In this document: piece after piece, positions 16,701 to 25,091 of the stretch
Position numbering within the stretch: position 1 is the first letter of the stretch
How the letters are laid out: every line of letters starts with the position of its first letter
Notes under the pieces: generated by a model
Seen by the model: only the letters and a program-made list of their open reading frames with translations
Database searches by the model: none
Told to the model about the DNA's origin: nothing
Assembly: GCA_009841265.1 (NCBI GenBank)
Contig: VXMB01000007.1
Location: forward strand, 536,173 to 600,172
Direction: 5' to 3'
DNA: 64,000 nucleotides
Source of the DNA: Gemmatimonadota bacterium
GTDB lineage: Bacteria; JAAXHH01
Program-made: the position numbers and the translations under genes

Positions 16701-17480
16701 TCAGCGACCCCGGAATGCCGCGGGACGTTTCTCGAGAAACGCCGCGATGCCTTCCGCCTTGTCCTCTGTGGAGCTCACCGCTCCGAATTCTCGGGCTTCC
16801 AGCGCCAGGGCTTCGTCCAGTCCCCGGTCCAGCCCTTCATTGACGCAGGTCTTGATGGAAGCCAGCGCCACGCCGCCCTTGGCGGCCATGCGCCTGGCCA
16901 GTTCCCCGACCGTCTTCATCAAGTCTTCCGGCGCCGTAACGCGATTGACGAGCCCGAGGCGATGGGCCTCGGCGGCATCGAACATATCGCCCGTCATCAT
17001 CAACTCGAGGGCCCGTCCCCGGCCGATGAGCCGCGGCAACCGCTGCGTGCCGCCCCATCCCGGGACCAGGCCGAGGTTGATTTCCGGCTGGCCGAACCGG
17101 GCTTTCTCCGAGGCGTAACGCAGATCGCACGCCATGGCCAGTTCGCATCCGCCTCCGAGCGCCACCCCGTTCACGGCGGCAATGACCGGCAGCCTGAAAG
17201 CCTCGATCCGCCGGAAGAGGCGATGCCAGCGATGGGTCATTTCCTCGGCGTCCGAACCCGACAGCCGCTGCAATTCCCGGATGTCGGCCCCGGCCGCAAA
17301 GGCCCGGTCGCCGCTACCCGTCAGCACGACCACGGAAGCGTCCGGGTCGCCGTCGATCCGGTCGAGCGCTTCGCCGAGCTCATGTCCGACCTGGTCGCTG
17401 AGCACGTTCAGGGGAGGATGGTCGATCGTGATCGTGACCACCCCGCCGTCCTGCTCGATAAGTATCTGCTCAAACGACAT
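16701..17480 (-). CDS. Enoyl-CoA hydratase/isomerase family protein
   Basis: A 259-residue crotonase. The start is ATG 17480 with AAGGCG before it. The oxyanion-hole block is DRAFAAGADIREL and the catalytic region is AAVNGVALGGGCELAMACDL, with the first catalytic Glu, then ARFGQPEINLGLVPGWGGTQ, with the second Glu. Both acid/base residues of true hydratases are present, so hydration of 2-enoyl-CoA is likely (fatty-acid or branched-chain degradation). The C-terminus has the usual KAEGIAAFLEKRPAAFRGR. A strong promoter lies at 17576-17604, giving a leader of about 90 bases. Confidence 0.9.
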   Translation of the reverse strand: MSFEQILIEQDGGVVTITIDHPPLNVLSDQVGHELGEALDRIDGDPDASVVVLTGSGDRAFAAGADIRELQRLSGSDAEEMTHRWHRLFRRIEAFRLPVIAAVNGVALGGGCELAMACDLRYASEKARFGQPEINLGLVPGWGGTQRLPRLIGRGRALELMMTGDMFDAAEAHRLGLVNRVTAPEDLMKTVGELARRMAAKGGVALASIKTCVNEGLDRGLDEALALEAREFGAVSSTEDKAEGIAAFLEKRPAAFRGR

Positions 17481-17575
17481 GAAAGCGCCTTGTCGACGTG
17501 CCGTAAAACAACCCATATCCCCGGGACGATTCCCATGGAATACGGCCCGGTTTTCGCGGAAAGCGCGAACAGTTT

Positions 17576-17604
17576 AAGATAATGTATTTACGTCACTTCG
17601 TCAA
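17576..17604 (-). promoter_or_regulatory. Sigma-70-type promoter of the enoyl-CoA hydratase gene
   Basis: On the minus strand the -35 is TTGACG (17604-17599), the spacer 17 bases and the -10 TATCTT (17581-17576). This is identical in both hexamers and spacing to the tRNA-Glu promoter at 54154-54182. The surrounding 17481-17706 gap is otherwise empty and locally AT-rich. Confidence 0.65.
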
Positions 17605-17706
17605 TAGGAAAGTGAAAAATCGTAACACGTTTGTCACATAACCGCGAGGGAAATCCGGAGGTGGTTTCACGAGCGCCGGCGGACCGGAATCTTACTGAAC
17701 TGAACC

Positions 17707-18807
17707 CTATTCCCGGTTCCGCGCGTCGACGGTCCACTGTTCCCGACAGCGGCCGTCGCCGTCGATCACGTAGACCTGGCGATGCAGCGCGGTGCAGGGG
17801 CATACGTGGGTGGGGAAGACGTAGATGGGATCGCCGACCGACAGGCCGGAGCTATCGGGGCAGTCCATGATCCAGTGTTCCTCGTTGTGCAGCCCGGGTT
17901 CGGCGCCGGGAAGGTTCCAGGGGATGCCGCGCTGCCCGGCCGGGTCCGAGGCGATGGACTTGTTGCCCAGGTCGAGGGTCACGCGCGACGGCGTCGGAAC
18001 GCTGATGATGCGGCTGAGGAGCAGGGCTGCGGCTTCGAAGGGCAGGTCGGGAAAGCGGCTGCTGTACCCCCAGTCCCAGAACACCGAAGTGCCGGGCGAG
18101 GGCTCCACGTCTTCGGCCGGAGCATAGCACGGGAAGGATATGGAACCGCCCATGACCCGCCGCGGCACGGGCAGGCCCCGGGACTCCAGCCGGGCCTGAA
18201 AAGCGCGCACCTGGTCCAGCGCGGCGCCGCAGGCCTGCCGACGTTCCTCGAGGTCCGACTGGTGGTTATGGCCATCATAGCCGTGCAGGCCGCCGGGCGT
18301 GATGCCGGGGAGGCGGTCAAGCAGCGCGTAGAGCTCGAGCGCTTCCGTGCCGGCCGCTATACCGGTGCGGTGCTGGCCCACGTCGAAGTCCAGCAGCACG
18401 TCGATGGTCACACCGGCGCCGGTGGCTGCCGCCGACAGCGCCTCGGCCGCGCCCGCATCGTCCACCATGCTGCGGAAGGTCGTACCGGGATAACGACCGG
18501 CGAGGTCGACCAGGCGTCCGATGTTGGGCCCGATCATCTGATAGGCGATGAAGACGTCCTCCACGCCCATATCCGCCAGCATCCGCGCCTCGTAAATCGT
18601 GGCGCACTTGAACTTGTCGATCCCGGACGCGCGCTGCATCTCGATGACGGCTCGCATCTTGTGGGTCTTTATGTGGGGACGCAGGCGTTCGGGGCCGCCC
18701 GCGATCTCCAGGGTCCGGTCGATGTTCACCTTCAGCCGCTCCCGGTAGACCAGCATGGACGGGCTGGGAATCTCATCGACATTGGCTACGAGGTATCGGG
18801 GATCCAT
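17707..18807 (-). CDS. D-threonine-aldolase / D-serine-dehydratase-like PLP enzyme (1)
   Basis: A 366-residue fold-type III PLP enzyme (alanine-racemase N-terminal barrel). ATG 18807 has AAGGAG six bases before it. RPHIKTHKM carries the PLP Lys, and LDFDVGQHRTGI and the YDGHNHQ loop are further barrel motifs. The C-terminal metal site is VFPTHVCPC, where His-x-Cys matches the zinc ligands of eukaryotic-type D-serine dehydratase. Function: cleavage or dehydration of a D-3-hydroxy amino acid. A paralogue follows upstream (18893-19981), and an oxidoreductase and a transporter precede them on the same strand. Confidence 0.85.
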   Translation of the reverse strand: MDPRYLVANVDEIPSPSMLVYRERLKVNIDRTLEIAGGPERLRPHIKTHKMRAVIEMQRASGIDKFKCATIYEARMLADMGVEDVFIAYQMIGPNIGRLVDLAGRYPGTTFRSMVDDAGAAEALSAAATGAGVTIDVLLDFDVGQHRTGIAAGTEALELYALLDRLPGITPGGLHGYDGHNHQSDLEERRQACGAALDQVRAFQARLESRGLPVPRRVMGGSISFPCYAPAEDVEPSPGTSVFWDWGYSSRFPDLPFEAAALLLSRIISVPTPSRVTLDLGNKSIASDPAGQRGIPWNLPGAEPGLHNEEHWIMDCPDSSGLSVGDPIYVFPTHVCPCTALHRQVYVIDGDGRCREQWTVDARNRE

Positions 18808-18892
18808 GGGGGCTCCTTGCCTGGTGGATATTCGGGCGCGTCGGGTACGTCGGCCACGGGACAGACCGATTGACACTGTACGCGATGCCGGC

Positions 18893-19981
18893 CTACTGCA
18901 GCTTCCCGCGCGCCGCGATGTCCCACACGGATTCAACCGTGCCGTCGCGCACGCCGTAGAACCGGTCGTGGAGGTTGATGGTGGTGCAGCAGTGGCTCGG
19001 GACGATGTGGAACTTGTCGCCCGGTCTGAGCGTGCAGGACGCGCCGGGCAGTTCGATCTTGACGTGTTCCTCGGACTGGCGCAGGATCGATGCGCCTTCC
19101 ACGTCGCGGACGGTCTGCAGCCCCATGTCGTTCGTCATGGTCTTCAGGCCCGCGTCGGAGACGGCGAGTTCGTCGCCGGGCCGGCTGACGATGGTGGCGT
19201 AGATGGTGAGCGCGCAGTCGAACTCGGGAATGCGTTGCTGGTAGGTGCCGTCCATCAGGATATAGGACCCCGCCTGCACTTCGTTCACCCCCGGGAACGT
19301 CCCGGTGACCTTGTACGTTCCCGTGCCGCCGCCGCTGACCAGGTCCACGGTCAGGCCCCGCTCGCGGATGTAGTCGGCCGTCTGCGTCAGCATGGTCATG
19401 GACGCACGGCAGCCCGCGTACCGTTCCTCGTCGTTCGGGTTGCCGATGATGTGGCCCTCGTAGCCCATCACCCCGCGGAAGACGACACCCGGATGCCGGT
19501 CGATGGCCTGGGCGAGTCGCCACGCGGGTTCGCCGGGCGGCACGCCGCAGCGCTCCATGCCCACGTCGACCTCGATGATCATGTTCACCCGGGTGCCGGC
19601 GGCCAGCGCCGCGTCGGAGATCTCCCGGACGTTTTCTTCATGGTCCGAGGCGACGATGACGTCCGAATGGCGCGCGAGAGCGACCAGTCGGTGGATCTTG
19701 ACCCGTCCTACCACCTGGTTGGCCACGAGGATGTCGCGAATGCCCGCCGCGGCCATGACCTCGGCCTCGCCCAGCTTGGCACAGGTAACGCCCCGGGCGC
19801 CGGCCTCGATCTGCCGGTGGGCCAGGACCGGCGTCTTGTGCGTCTTGGTGTGGGGCCGCAAGAAGGCGTCCTTGTCGGCAAAGAACGCCGCCATACGGGC
19901 GATATTGCCTTCCATCAGGTCCAGGTCGATCACCAGGGCCGGGGTGTCGATGTCTTCCATCGGACTGCCGGGACGGGCCAT
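18893..19981 (-). CDS. D-threonine-aldolase / D-serine-dehydratase-like PLP enzyme (2)
   Basis: A 362-residue paralogue of the previous enzyme but well diverged. MEDIDTPALVIDLDLME opens the barrel, LRPHTKTHKTP holds the PLP Lys, and VSGGGTGTYKV and VNEVQAGSYILMD bind phosphate. The metal site is VPSHCCTTINLHDRFYG, again His-x-Cys. Family members act on D-threonine, D-serine or 3-hydroxyaspartate. Two such genes side by side may have different diastereomer or side-chain preference (inference). Gaps to the neighbours (85 and 92 bases) allow one transcript. Confidence 0.87.
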   Translation of the reverse strand: MARPGSPMEDIDTPALVIDLDLMEGNIARMAAFFADKDAFLRPHTKTHKTPVLAHRQIEAGARGVTCAKLGEAEVMAAAGIRDILVANQVVGRVKIHRLVALARHSDVIVASDHEENVREISDAALAAGTRVNMIIEVDVGMERCGVPPGEPAWRLAQAIDRHPGVVFRGVMGYEGHIIGNPNDEERYAGCRASMTMLTQTADYIRERGLTVDLVSGGGTGTYKVTGTFPGVNEVQAGSYILMDGTYQQRIPEFDCALTIYATIVSRPGDELAVSDAGLKTMTNDMGLQTVRDVEGASILRQSEEHVKIELPGASCTLRPGDKFHIVPSHCCTTINLHDRFYGVRDGTVESVWDIAARGKLQ

Positions 19982-20073
19982 GAGGCGTACTCCGGATTAC
20001 TCGATAGATGCGAGCCGTTTAGCGTATAGTCAATGTATAGCCGACGGAACGGTCAGGTACAGCGTATTCCACA

Positions 20074-21210
20074 CTACCAATCCCGCGAATCCGGCACGGC
20101 CAGCGAACGGCCGTTCTCGGCGATGGACTGCTGGCTGACGAGGCCGGGCAGGGTCATGTCCATGGCCTCGTGCAGGCCGATGGACGGCTTGTGCCGGCCC
20201 TCCGCGGCTTCGATGAATTCGACCAGTTCGTGGTAGTCGCTCCCGCCGTGCCCGGCGCCTTTCGCGGCCGCCGCCCCCATCCAGTCGGGCAGGAACTCTT
20301 CCTCCAGCTCGTGAAGGTCCATCCACGTGTTGCCGTCCGCGCAGCGGGACTTGAGCCAGATGCGAAACGGCTGTCCCTTTCCGCGGGCCGACTCGTAGCA
20401 GCCGTCGGTCCCCTGGAGTTGGTAGTTGGTCAGGGCGTGGGGCCGGTCGGAGGTGAGGTCCATGCGGACCTTGGCCAGGCCGCCGCCCGCCATCTTGCAG
20501 AGCATGACGCTCGTGTCCTGGGCGTAGGGCTTGCCCTCCGCGTCCAGGTAGTGATGCCCGCTGCCGTGACAGGTCACGTATGCCACGCGGTCGTCGAACC
20601 ATTGGAGGATGGGCCCCAGGCTGTGGGTCCCGTAGGTGATGCCGTCGATGCCGGACTGCCAGTGGCGGCGCCAGACCTGTTCGGGCGGCAGCCCCCGGGC
20701 CGCCAGGCGATGCTCGTCGTACCCCTTGAGCTCGTGGAGGTATTCCCCTTCGGCATAGTAGGGCGTACCGAAATGCCCTGCCTTCACGAGCGCCTTCACC
20801 AGCACGTTCTCCCGGATGTAGGTATAATTCTCGCCCATCATGTACACGCGGCCGGAGGCCCCGGCCGCCCGGACGATCCCCTGGCACTCCTCGACCGAAA
20901 CGGCCGCCGGGACCTCGCTGAAGACGTGCAGTCCCCGGTCCAGTGCCGCGATGGCCTGCGGCGCGTGCAGCGGCATGGGCGTGGCGATGATCACGCCGTC
21001 CAGGTCGGACCGATCGAGCATCTCGCCGTAGTCGGTGTACTGTTCCGAGGCGCCCAGCAGCTCCGCGGTGGCGGGCAGCGCGCCGGCGTCGACGTCGCAC
21101 ACGGCGTGGACGCGGACCCGCGGGAGGGCGTCGCACGCGGCGCGGAAGCTCATGCCCCGGCCGCATGCCCCGGCGATGCCGAGGTGGAACTTATCGTGGC
21201 GAGGGCTCAT
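20074..21210 (-). CDS. Gfo/Idh/MocA family oxidoreductase, atypical lysine motif
   Basis: A 378-residue NAD(P)-dependent oxidoreductase. The Rossmann start is FHLGIAGACGRGMSFRAACD, followed by VHAVCDVD for the cofactor ribose and ATPMPLHAPQAIAALDRG. Where the family normally has E-K-P with the catalytic Lys, this protein reads FSEVPAAVSVEE, so the Lys is replaced. C-terminal sheet: EYLHELKGYD, GTHSLGPILQWFDDR and MDLTSDRPHALTNYQLQGTDG (split from a longer block). It may be an altered-mechanism dehydrogenase or a hydrolase-like member. It is 34 bases downstream of the MFS-HEAT gene. Confidence 0.85.
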   Translation of the reverse strand: MSPRHDKFHLGIAGACGRGMSFRAACDALPRVRVHAVCDVDAGALPATAELLGASEQYTDYGEMLDRSDLDGVIIATPMPLHAPQAIAALDRGLHVFSEVPAAVSVEECQGIVRAAGASGRVYMMGENYTYIRENVLVKALVKAGHFGTPYYAEGEYLHELKGYDEHRLAARGLPPEQVWRRHWQSGIDGITYGTHSLGPILQWFDDRVAYVTCHGSGHHYLDAEGKPYAQDTSVMLCKMAGGGLAKVRMDLTSDRPHALTNYQLQGTDGCYESARGKGQPFRIWLKSRCADGNTWMDLHELEEEFLPDWMGAAAAKGAGHGGSDYHELVEFIEAAEGRHKPSIGLHEAMDMTLPGLVSQQSIAENGRSLAVPDSRDW

Positions 21211-21244
21211 AGCCGATCTCTTTCAGGTTCGTCGGACCGGCCGG

Positions 21245-23518
21245 TCAACTCACCAGCGTGGCGATCCGCCGCATGCACACCGCCAGGAAGATCTCCTGCG
21301 CGCCGGGCAGGTCCTGGTGGGCTTCGCTTTCGATGAAATGGTTCATGGTCATGATTATGAGATACACCGACAGGGTGTCAAGGGCACTCTGTTCCACGAC
21401 AGGGTGGCTGTCGCGAATGAGCGCCGCGAGTAACCGGGCCTGTTCCATCATGGCCGGCACGTCGTTGCGTTCATAGGCCTGGGTGAACAGCGCGAAGAGG
21501 CTTTCCACGCTCCGGCGGGTGTCTTCGGGGACGGCCTTCGAATCGGTAAACCGGGAAACGGTCCGCTTGATCATGCGCTCCAGTTCGCCGTAGCGTTCGT
21601 TTTCCTCCATGGACAGCAGCTTGTAGAAGCGGTCGCCGGCCCCCAGCGTCCGGCAGATGTTGTTGAGCAGCTGCAGCCGCACCGCGGGCGATGTGAAGGA
21701 GCCCAGCCGGTCGAAGGTCGGCTTGATGATGCGGTAGTCCTCGCGGTGGCTCAGGGCCTCCACGAGCGTGGGGAAGGTCAACGGGTCCACGTTGTTCGAG
21801 AAGTGCCAGAACAGCAGTTCCTGCACGTCGTCGCCTTCCATCTGGCCCAGTCCGGAAATGGCGCTGATCCGCACCCTGGGATCTTCGTCCTCCAGGGCCT
21901 CGACCAGCGGGTCCACTGCCCTGGCGTGTTTCAGCTGGCCCAGGGCCTCGGCCGCCTCGCTTCGGATGTCCGATGACGGACTCTCCAGTTCCCGTATGAG
22001 CGAGTCCACCGCCACCTCCGAGCCGGTTTCCCCCAGCGCCCGCGCGGCCTGCCTGCGCACCTTGGAGCTGGCGTCGGACAGGGCCTGGACGAGGTGGTCT
22101 ATGGCCATGGGATTCCGGGACCGGCCCAGCCTGTAGGCCGCCCGTGCGCGCCGGTCTTCGGCCGTGGCCACGTTAAACACGATGTAGTTGAAGGTGTAGC
22201 TCAGCAGGTTGCCACGGAACATGTTCGAAAGAAGCTGCTGGGACGAGATGGAGCGGGCGTCGCGTACCGGCCGGAGCAGGAACAGCGGCACGAAACGCAT
22301 GATCCCGCTCAGGAAGAACAGGAGATTGATGTCCTGGATCAGGAACCCGGCCACGGTGAAGCGGACCCCGGCCAGCGAAGCCACCAGGATGCCTCCCAGG
22401 AGTGGCCCGGCGGCGTAGAGCAGGTTGATCGACGTGGACCACGAGGCCATGTAGGCGACCCGCTCGTCCTGGTTCTCCTTCGGTAGCAGCGCGTACTGCA
22501 GGGGCGTGACGCCCAGGTTGATGCCGCCCATGATGAGGCCGGAGAGCAACATGGCGACGGCGACCATGGCGTGGTTGCCAGGCTGGCACAGCCCCCACAG
22601 AAAGGCGTTCAACGCGCCGGGGATGATGAGGATCTGGAGGACCGGCTTGCTGCCGAAGCGGTCGATGATCACGCTCCAGGCGCGATACCCCGCGATGGTG
22701 GCGAGCGTGCCCAGGGCGCTCAGCAGGGAGATGGCGGTATAGCCGAACCCCAGGCGGTCGAGCATGAACACGCTGAAGAGCGGACCGGAGAGGCCGAGGG
22801 CGAACTGCCAGGACGCGTAGAATGTGACCAGCCGGCGGAAATTCCTGTCCCGGAAGGGCTGCAGCAGGTGGCGCAGGGGATTCCGGGTCTCGGTCTCGTC
22901 GACCCGGGTCGGATAGGGCGTGCGCCTGAGAAACAGGGGCCCGGCGGCGCCGCAGAGGGTCCCCACGACGAACACCACCACGAAGGCCATGAGCTTTTCT
23001 TCATCCGGAAACCAGTCCACGAAACGGCCCGTCATGACGCCCACCGCCGCGCCCACGAGACTGTTGACGATGGTCTGCCGGCTCGTGAAACGGGCGCGGA
23101 TGTTCTCCGGTACGGTGCCGGCGACCCAGCTCGAGTAGAACGGCGTGTAGATGTACCCCGCGGTCAGCCCGGCGACCAGGAAGATGAGCAGCATCCGCTG
23201 GTGCAGCGATTCGACGAAGAGGAAGGGGATCGTGATCATGAGTCCCCGGAACAACGCCTCCAGCACGCCGTTCCAGACGACCCAGCGCTTCTTGTTCTCG
23301 ATGGACTTGCTGAAGAGGGAGGAAATGATCTGCACCGGCGCGAGGATCGAGGCGATCGCGGAGTAGAAGGCGATGTCCGAAGCGTCCAGCCCAAGGGACA
23401 GCACGAAACCCGCGAAGACGGCCGTATTCGTGCCGACCATCTGGCCCCAGGCCCCCCAGAGTCCTCTCACGACGATAAAGGATCGTAGCGATCGATTGAC
23501 TTCGCCCCGTGAAAGCAT
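21245..23518 (-). CDS. MFS transporter fused to a HEAT-repeat domain
   Basis: A 757-residue fusion. The start is ATG 23518, with GGAG nine bases upstream. Residues ~15-420 form a 12-helix major facilitator (GLWGAWGQMVGTNTAVFAGF, SIENKKRWVVWNGVLEALFR between helices 2 and 3, a long run to MRFVPLFLLRPV). From ~455 to 575 come HEAT/PBS-lyase-type repeats: AIDHLVQALSDASSKVRRQA, ARALGETGSEVAVDSLIREL, AAEALGQLKHARAVDPLVEA and DEDPRVRISAISGLGQMEGD. A helical region of ~180 residues ends the protein. The HEAT part should lie in the cytoplasm and could bind a partner. Substrate unknown; the gene heads a run with a Gfo/Idh enzyme and two D-amino-acid enzymes. Confidence 0.85.
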   Translation of the reverse strand: MLSRGEVNRSLRSFIVVRGLWGAWGQMVGTNTAVFAGFVLSLGLDASDIAFYSAIASILAPVQIISSLFSKSIENKKRWVVWNGVLEALFRGLMITIPFLFVESLHQRMLLIFLVAGLTAGYIYTPFYSSWVAGTVPENIRARFTSRQTIVNSLVGAAVGVMTGRFVDWFPDEEKLMAFVVVFVVGTLCGAAGPLFLRRTPYPTRVDETETRNPLRHLLQPFRDRNFRRLVTFYASWQFALGLSGPLFSVFMLDRLGFGYTAISLLSALGTLATIAGYRAWSVIIDRFGSKPVLQILIIPGALNAFLWGLCQPGNHAMVAVAMLLSGLIMGGINLGVTPLQYALLPKENQDERVAYMASWSTSINLLYAAGPLLGGILVASLAGVRFTVAGFLIQDINLLFFLSGIMRFVPLFLLRPVRDARSISSQQLLSNMFRGNLLSYTFNYIVFNVATAEDRRARAAYRLGRSRNPMAIDHLVQALSDASSKVRRQAARALGETGSEVAVDSLIRELESPSSDIRSEAAEALGQLKHARAVDPLVEALEDEDPRVRISAISGLGQMEGDDVQELLFWHFSNNVDPLTFPTLVEALSHREDYRIIKPTFDRLGSFTSPAVRLQLLNNICRTLGAGDRFYKLLSMEENERYGELERMIKRTVSRFTDSKAVPEDTRRSVESLFALFTQAYERNDVPAMMEQARLLAALIRDSHPVVEQSALDTLSVYLIIMTMNHFIESEAHQDLPGAQEIFLAVCMRRIATLVS

Positions 23519-23749
23519 GTTGGGTTGCTCCGTTGGCCTGTCTGTACTGGTGGTCCCGTGGTCCCGTGGTCCCGGGGTCTCACTGTTTCGGCCGCGATTG
23601 ACTGCGCGTCCCGCGAAATGCGCCACAGAATAGGAGCGCCGTACCGGTAACGTCAAGAATATAAAAGAAAAAACAAGAATCGTGGCTTGCATTTCCACTA
23701 ATCCATTTATAATCACTATAGTATCGGATCATTTGAAAGGAGCCTGGAA

Positions 23750-24460
23750 GTGGAAACCGTATCGATCTGGATCCAGCCAGCCGTACTGGTGACGGCCTTT
23801 ATCTTCTTCTGGCGGGAGGCAAAGGGGAGCAGGCGGGATGTGAGGGCCGAAATGCTAGAAGTGGAAAAAAGGATTCTCGACCGGATGGACGAGAAACTTG
23901 AAGCGAAAGACGAGCGATTCGACGCGCGATCTGCGGCCATGAGTGATCGGTTCGACGCGCAATTTGCAGCCATGAGTGATCGGTTCGACGCGCAATTTGC
24001 AGCCATGAATGATTAGTTTGCCGCGCAATTTGCAACGATGAACGATCGGTTCGACGCACAATTTACAGGCATGAATGATCGGTTCGACGAGAAGTTCAAT
24101 ATAGTAAACGCGCAACTTGTTGCCACAAACGAGCGAATTGACCAGAATTTCAAGGTTGTGAACGAGAGGTTTGATAAAGTGGACCGGCGGTTTGACCGCA
24201 TGGAGGAACGAATAAACTCCGTCGAAATCCAGCAAAGCAGATTGGACGAAAGGATGACGGCCCTGGATGGACGGGTGGATGAGATGGACGCCAAAATCGA
24301 GGGAATGGATGTCAGAATCCAAGGAATGGATGTTAAAATCGAGAGAATGGACGCGAAAATCGAGAGAATGGACGCGAAAATCGAGGGGCTAAGCGCGGAT
24401 GTCAACGAATTGAAGCAGGGCCGGTCCGCGTCCAGAACACGTCGGGCTTCTGTTGGCTGA
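23750..24460 (+). pseudogene. Membrane-anchored coiled-coil repeat protein, interrupted by an in-frame TAG
   Basis: A single frame of 237 codons from GTG 23750 (AGGAG eight bases upstream) is broken by TAG at 24014-24016. Upstream: a transmembrane helix (IWIQPAVLVTAFIFFW), then charged helix. Residues 64 on are 11-residue units MSDRFDAQFAA (33 bases each). The third unit has TAG where its neighbours have CGG for Arg. After the stop the frame continues unchanged through more units and then seven-residue units (MDAKIER) to 24460. Either a nonsense mutant, two polypeptides (ATG 24038 could restart), or a repeat gene in decay. It belongs to a set of small coiled-coil membrane proteins in this window. 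Confidence 0.7.
23939..24103 (+). repeat. 33-base coding tandem repeat (five units)
   Basis: Units begin with ATG at 23939, 23972, 24005, 24038 and 24071. The first two are identical over all 33 bases. Unit 3 holds the TAG stop, and units 4 and 5 diverge. Each encodes one 11-residue coiled-coil unit. Further on (24282-24388) there is a second array of 21-base units encoding MD-x-[KR]-I-[EQ]-[GR]. Confidence 0.85.
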
Positions 24461-24494
24461 TACCGTAAGCTGATACCGTAAGCTGATACCGTAA
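24456..24494 (+). repeat. 13-base tandem repeat, three perfect units
   Basis: GCTGATACCGTAA occurs at 24456, 24469 and 24482 without a mismatch and is followed by a partial GCTG. The first unit supplies the TGA stop of the coiled-coil gene, so the array grew from the gene end. Confidence 0.85.
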
Positions 24495-24513
24495 GCTGGT
24501 TTTACAAATCGAA

Positions 24514-24541
24514 TTGACAACCGAGCCGAATGGCGTACATT
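24514..24541 (+). promoter_or_regulatory. Promoter-like element upstream of the ccmH-like gene
   Basis: TTGACA (24514-24519), a 16-base spacer and TACATT (24536-24541), about 55 bases before ATG 24597. The -35 is perfect; the -10 is moderate. Confidence 0.45.
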
Positions 24542-24596
24542 ATTAACATATAACAAAGGCCTGCTGCCTCAACCCACAACCCGTCCGACTGGAACC

Positions 24597-25091
24597 ATGC
24601 GACGCACCACATTCTTCTTCATACTTCCGGTACTCGTATTTCTGGCAACCCCCGGCACGGCCGTTACACAGTTAGACGCGGTCGTGGACGAAGGCCGGGA
24701 ACAGATCGCCGCGTCCGTCGAGGAGTTGTTGATCGCGCCTTGCTGCTGGCGCGCACCGTTGAGCCAGCACTACTCGGGTACCGCGGAACGGATGAAAGAG
24801 GATCTTCGGGAAATGCTCGCAAACGGGAGGACGCAAGAGGAGATCCTCGATCATTACAAGGCCATGTACGGAGAACGCATCCTTTCCTCTCCGCCCAATG
24901 CCGGGTTCAACCGTCTGGCCTATCTCTTCACGCCGCTCATGTTCCTCGTCGGCGGCGGTGTCATCTTCATCACGCTGCGCCGATGGCGGAACGGACGAAT
25001 GAGCCGTGGTGATGCCGAAGGTACCGCAAGTACAGGCAATGATCCCCGTCACAGAGACCGCATCGACGCCGAACTGAACGCCTACGACTGA
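24597..25091 (+). CDS. CcmH-like cytochrome c maturation protein
   Basis: A 164-residue membrane protein. A signal peptide (MRRTTFFFILPVLVFLATPG) is followed by the CcmH/NrfF thiol domain: ELLIAPCCWRAPLSQHYSGT, then EMLANGRTQEEILDHYKAMYGERIL and a PPNAGFNRLAYLFTP linker to the transmembrane helix LMFLVGGGVIFITL. In Proteobacteria the redox pair is LRCxxC; here the cysteines are adjacent (PCCW), a variant of the domain. Role: reduction or presentation of apocytochrome c during haem attachment in the periplasm. No other ccm gene is nearby. Its 3' end overlaps the convergent LysR gene by ten bases. Confidence 0.78.
   Translation: MRRTTFFFILPVLVFLATPGTAVTQLDAVVDEGREQIAASVEELLIAPCCWRAPLSQHYSGTAERMKEDLREMLANGRTQEEILDHYKAMYGERILSSPPNAGFNRLAYLFTPLMFLVGGGVIFITLRRWRNGRMSRGDAEGTASTGNDPRHRDRIDAELNAYD

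Noticed and set aside
24005..24037. TAG read as an amino acid (stop-codon recoding)
   Set aside because: TAG ends several certain genes in this window (sulfatase, abc-f, ypdA, LysR), and there is no pyrrolysine gene in view.
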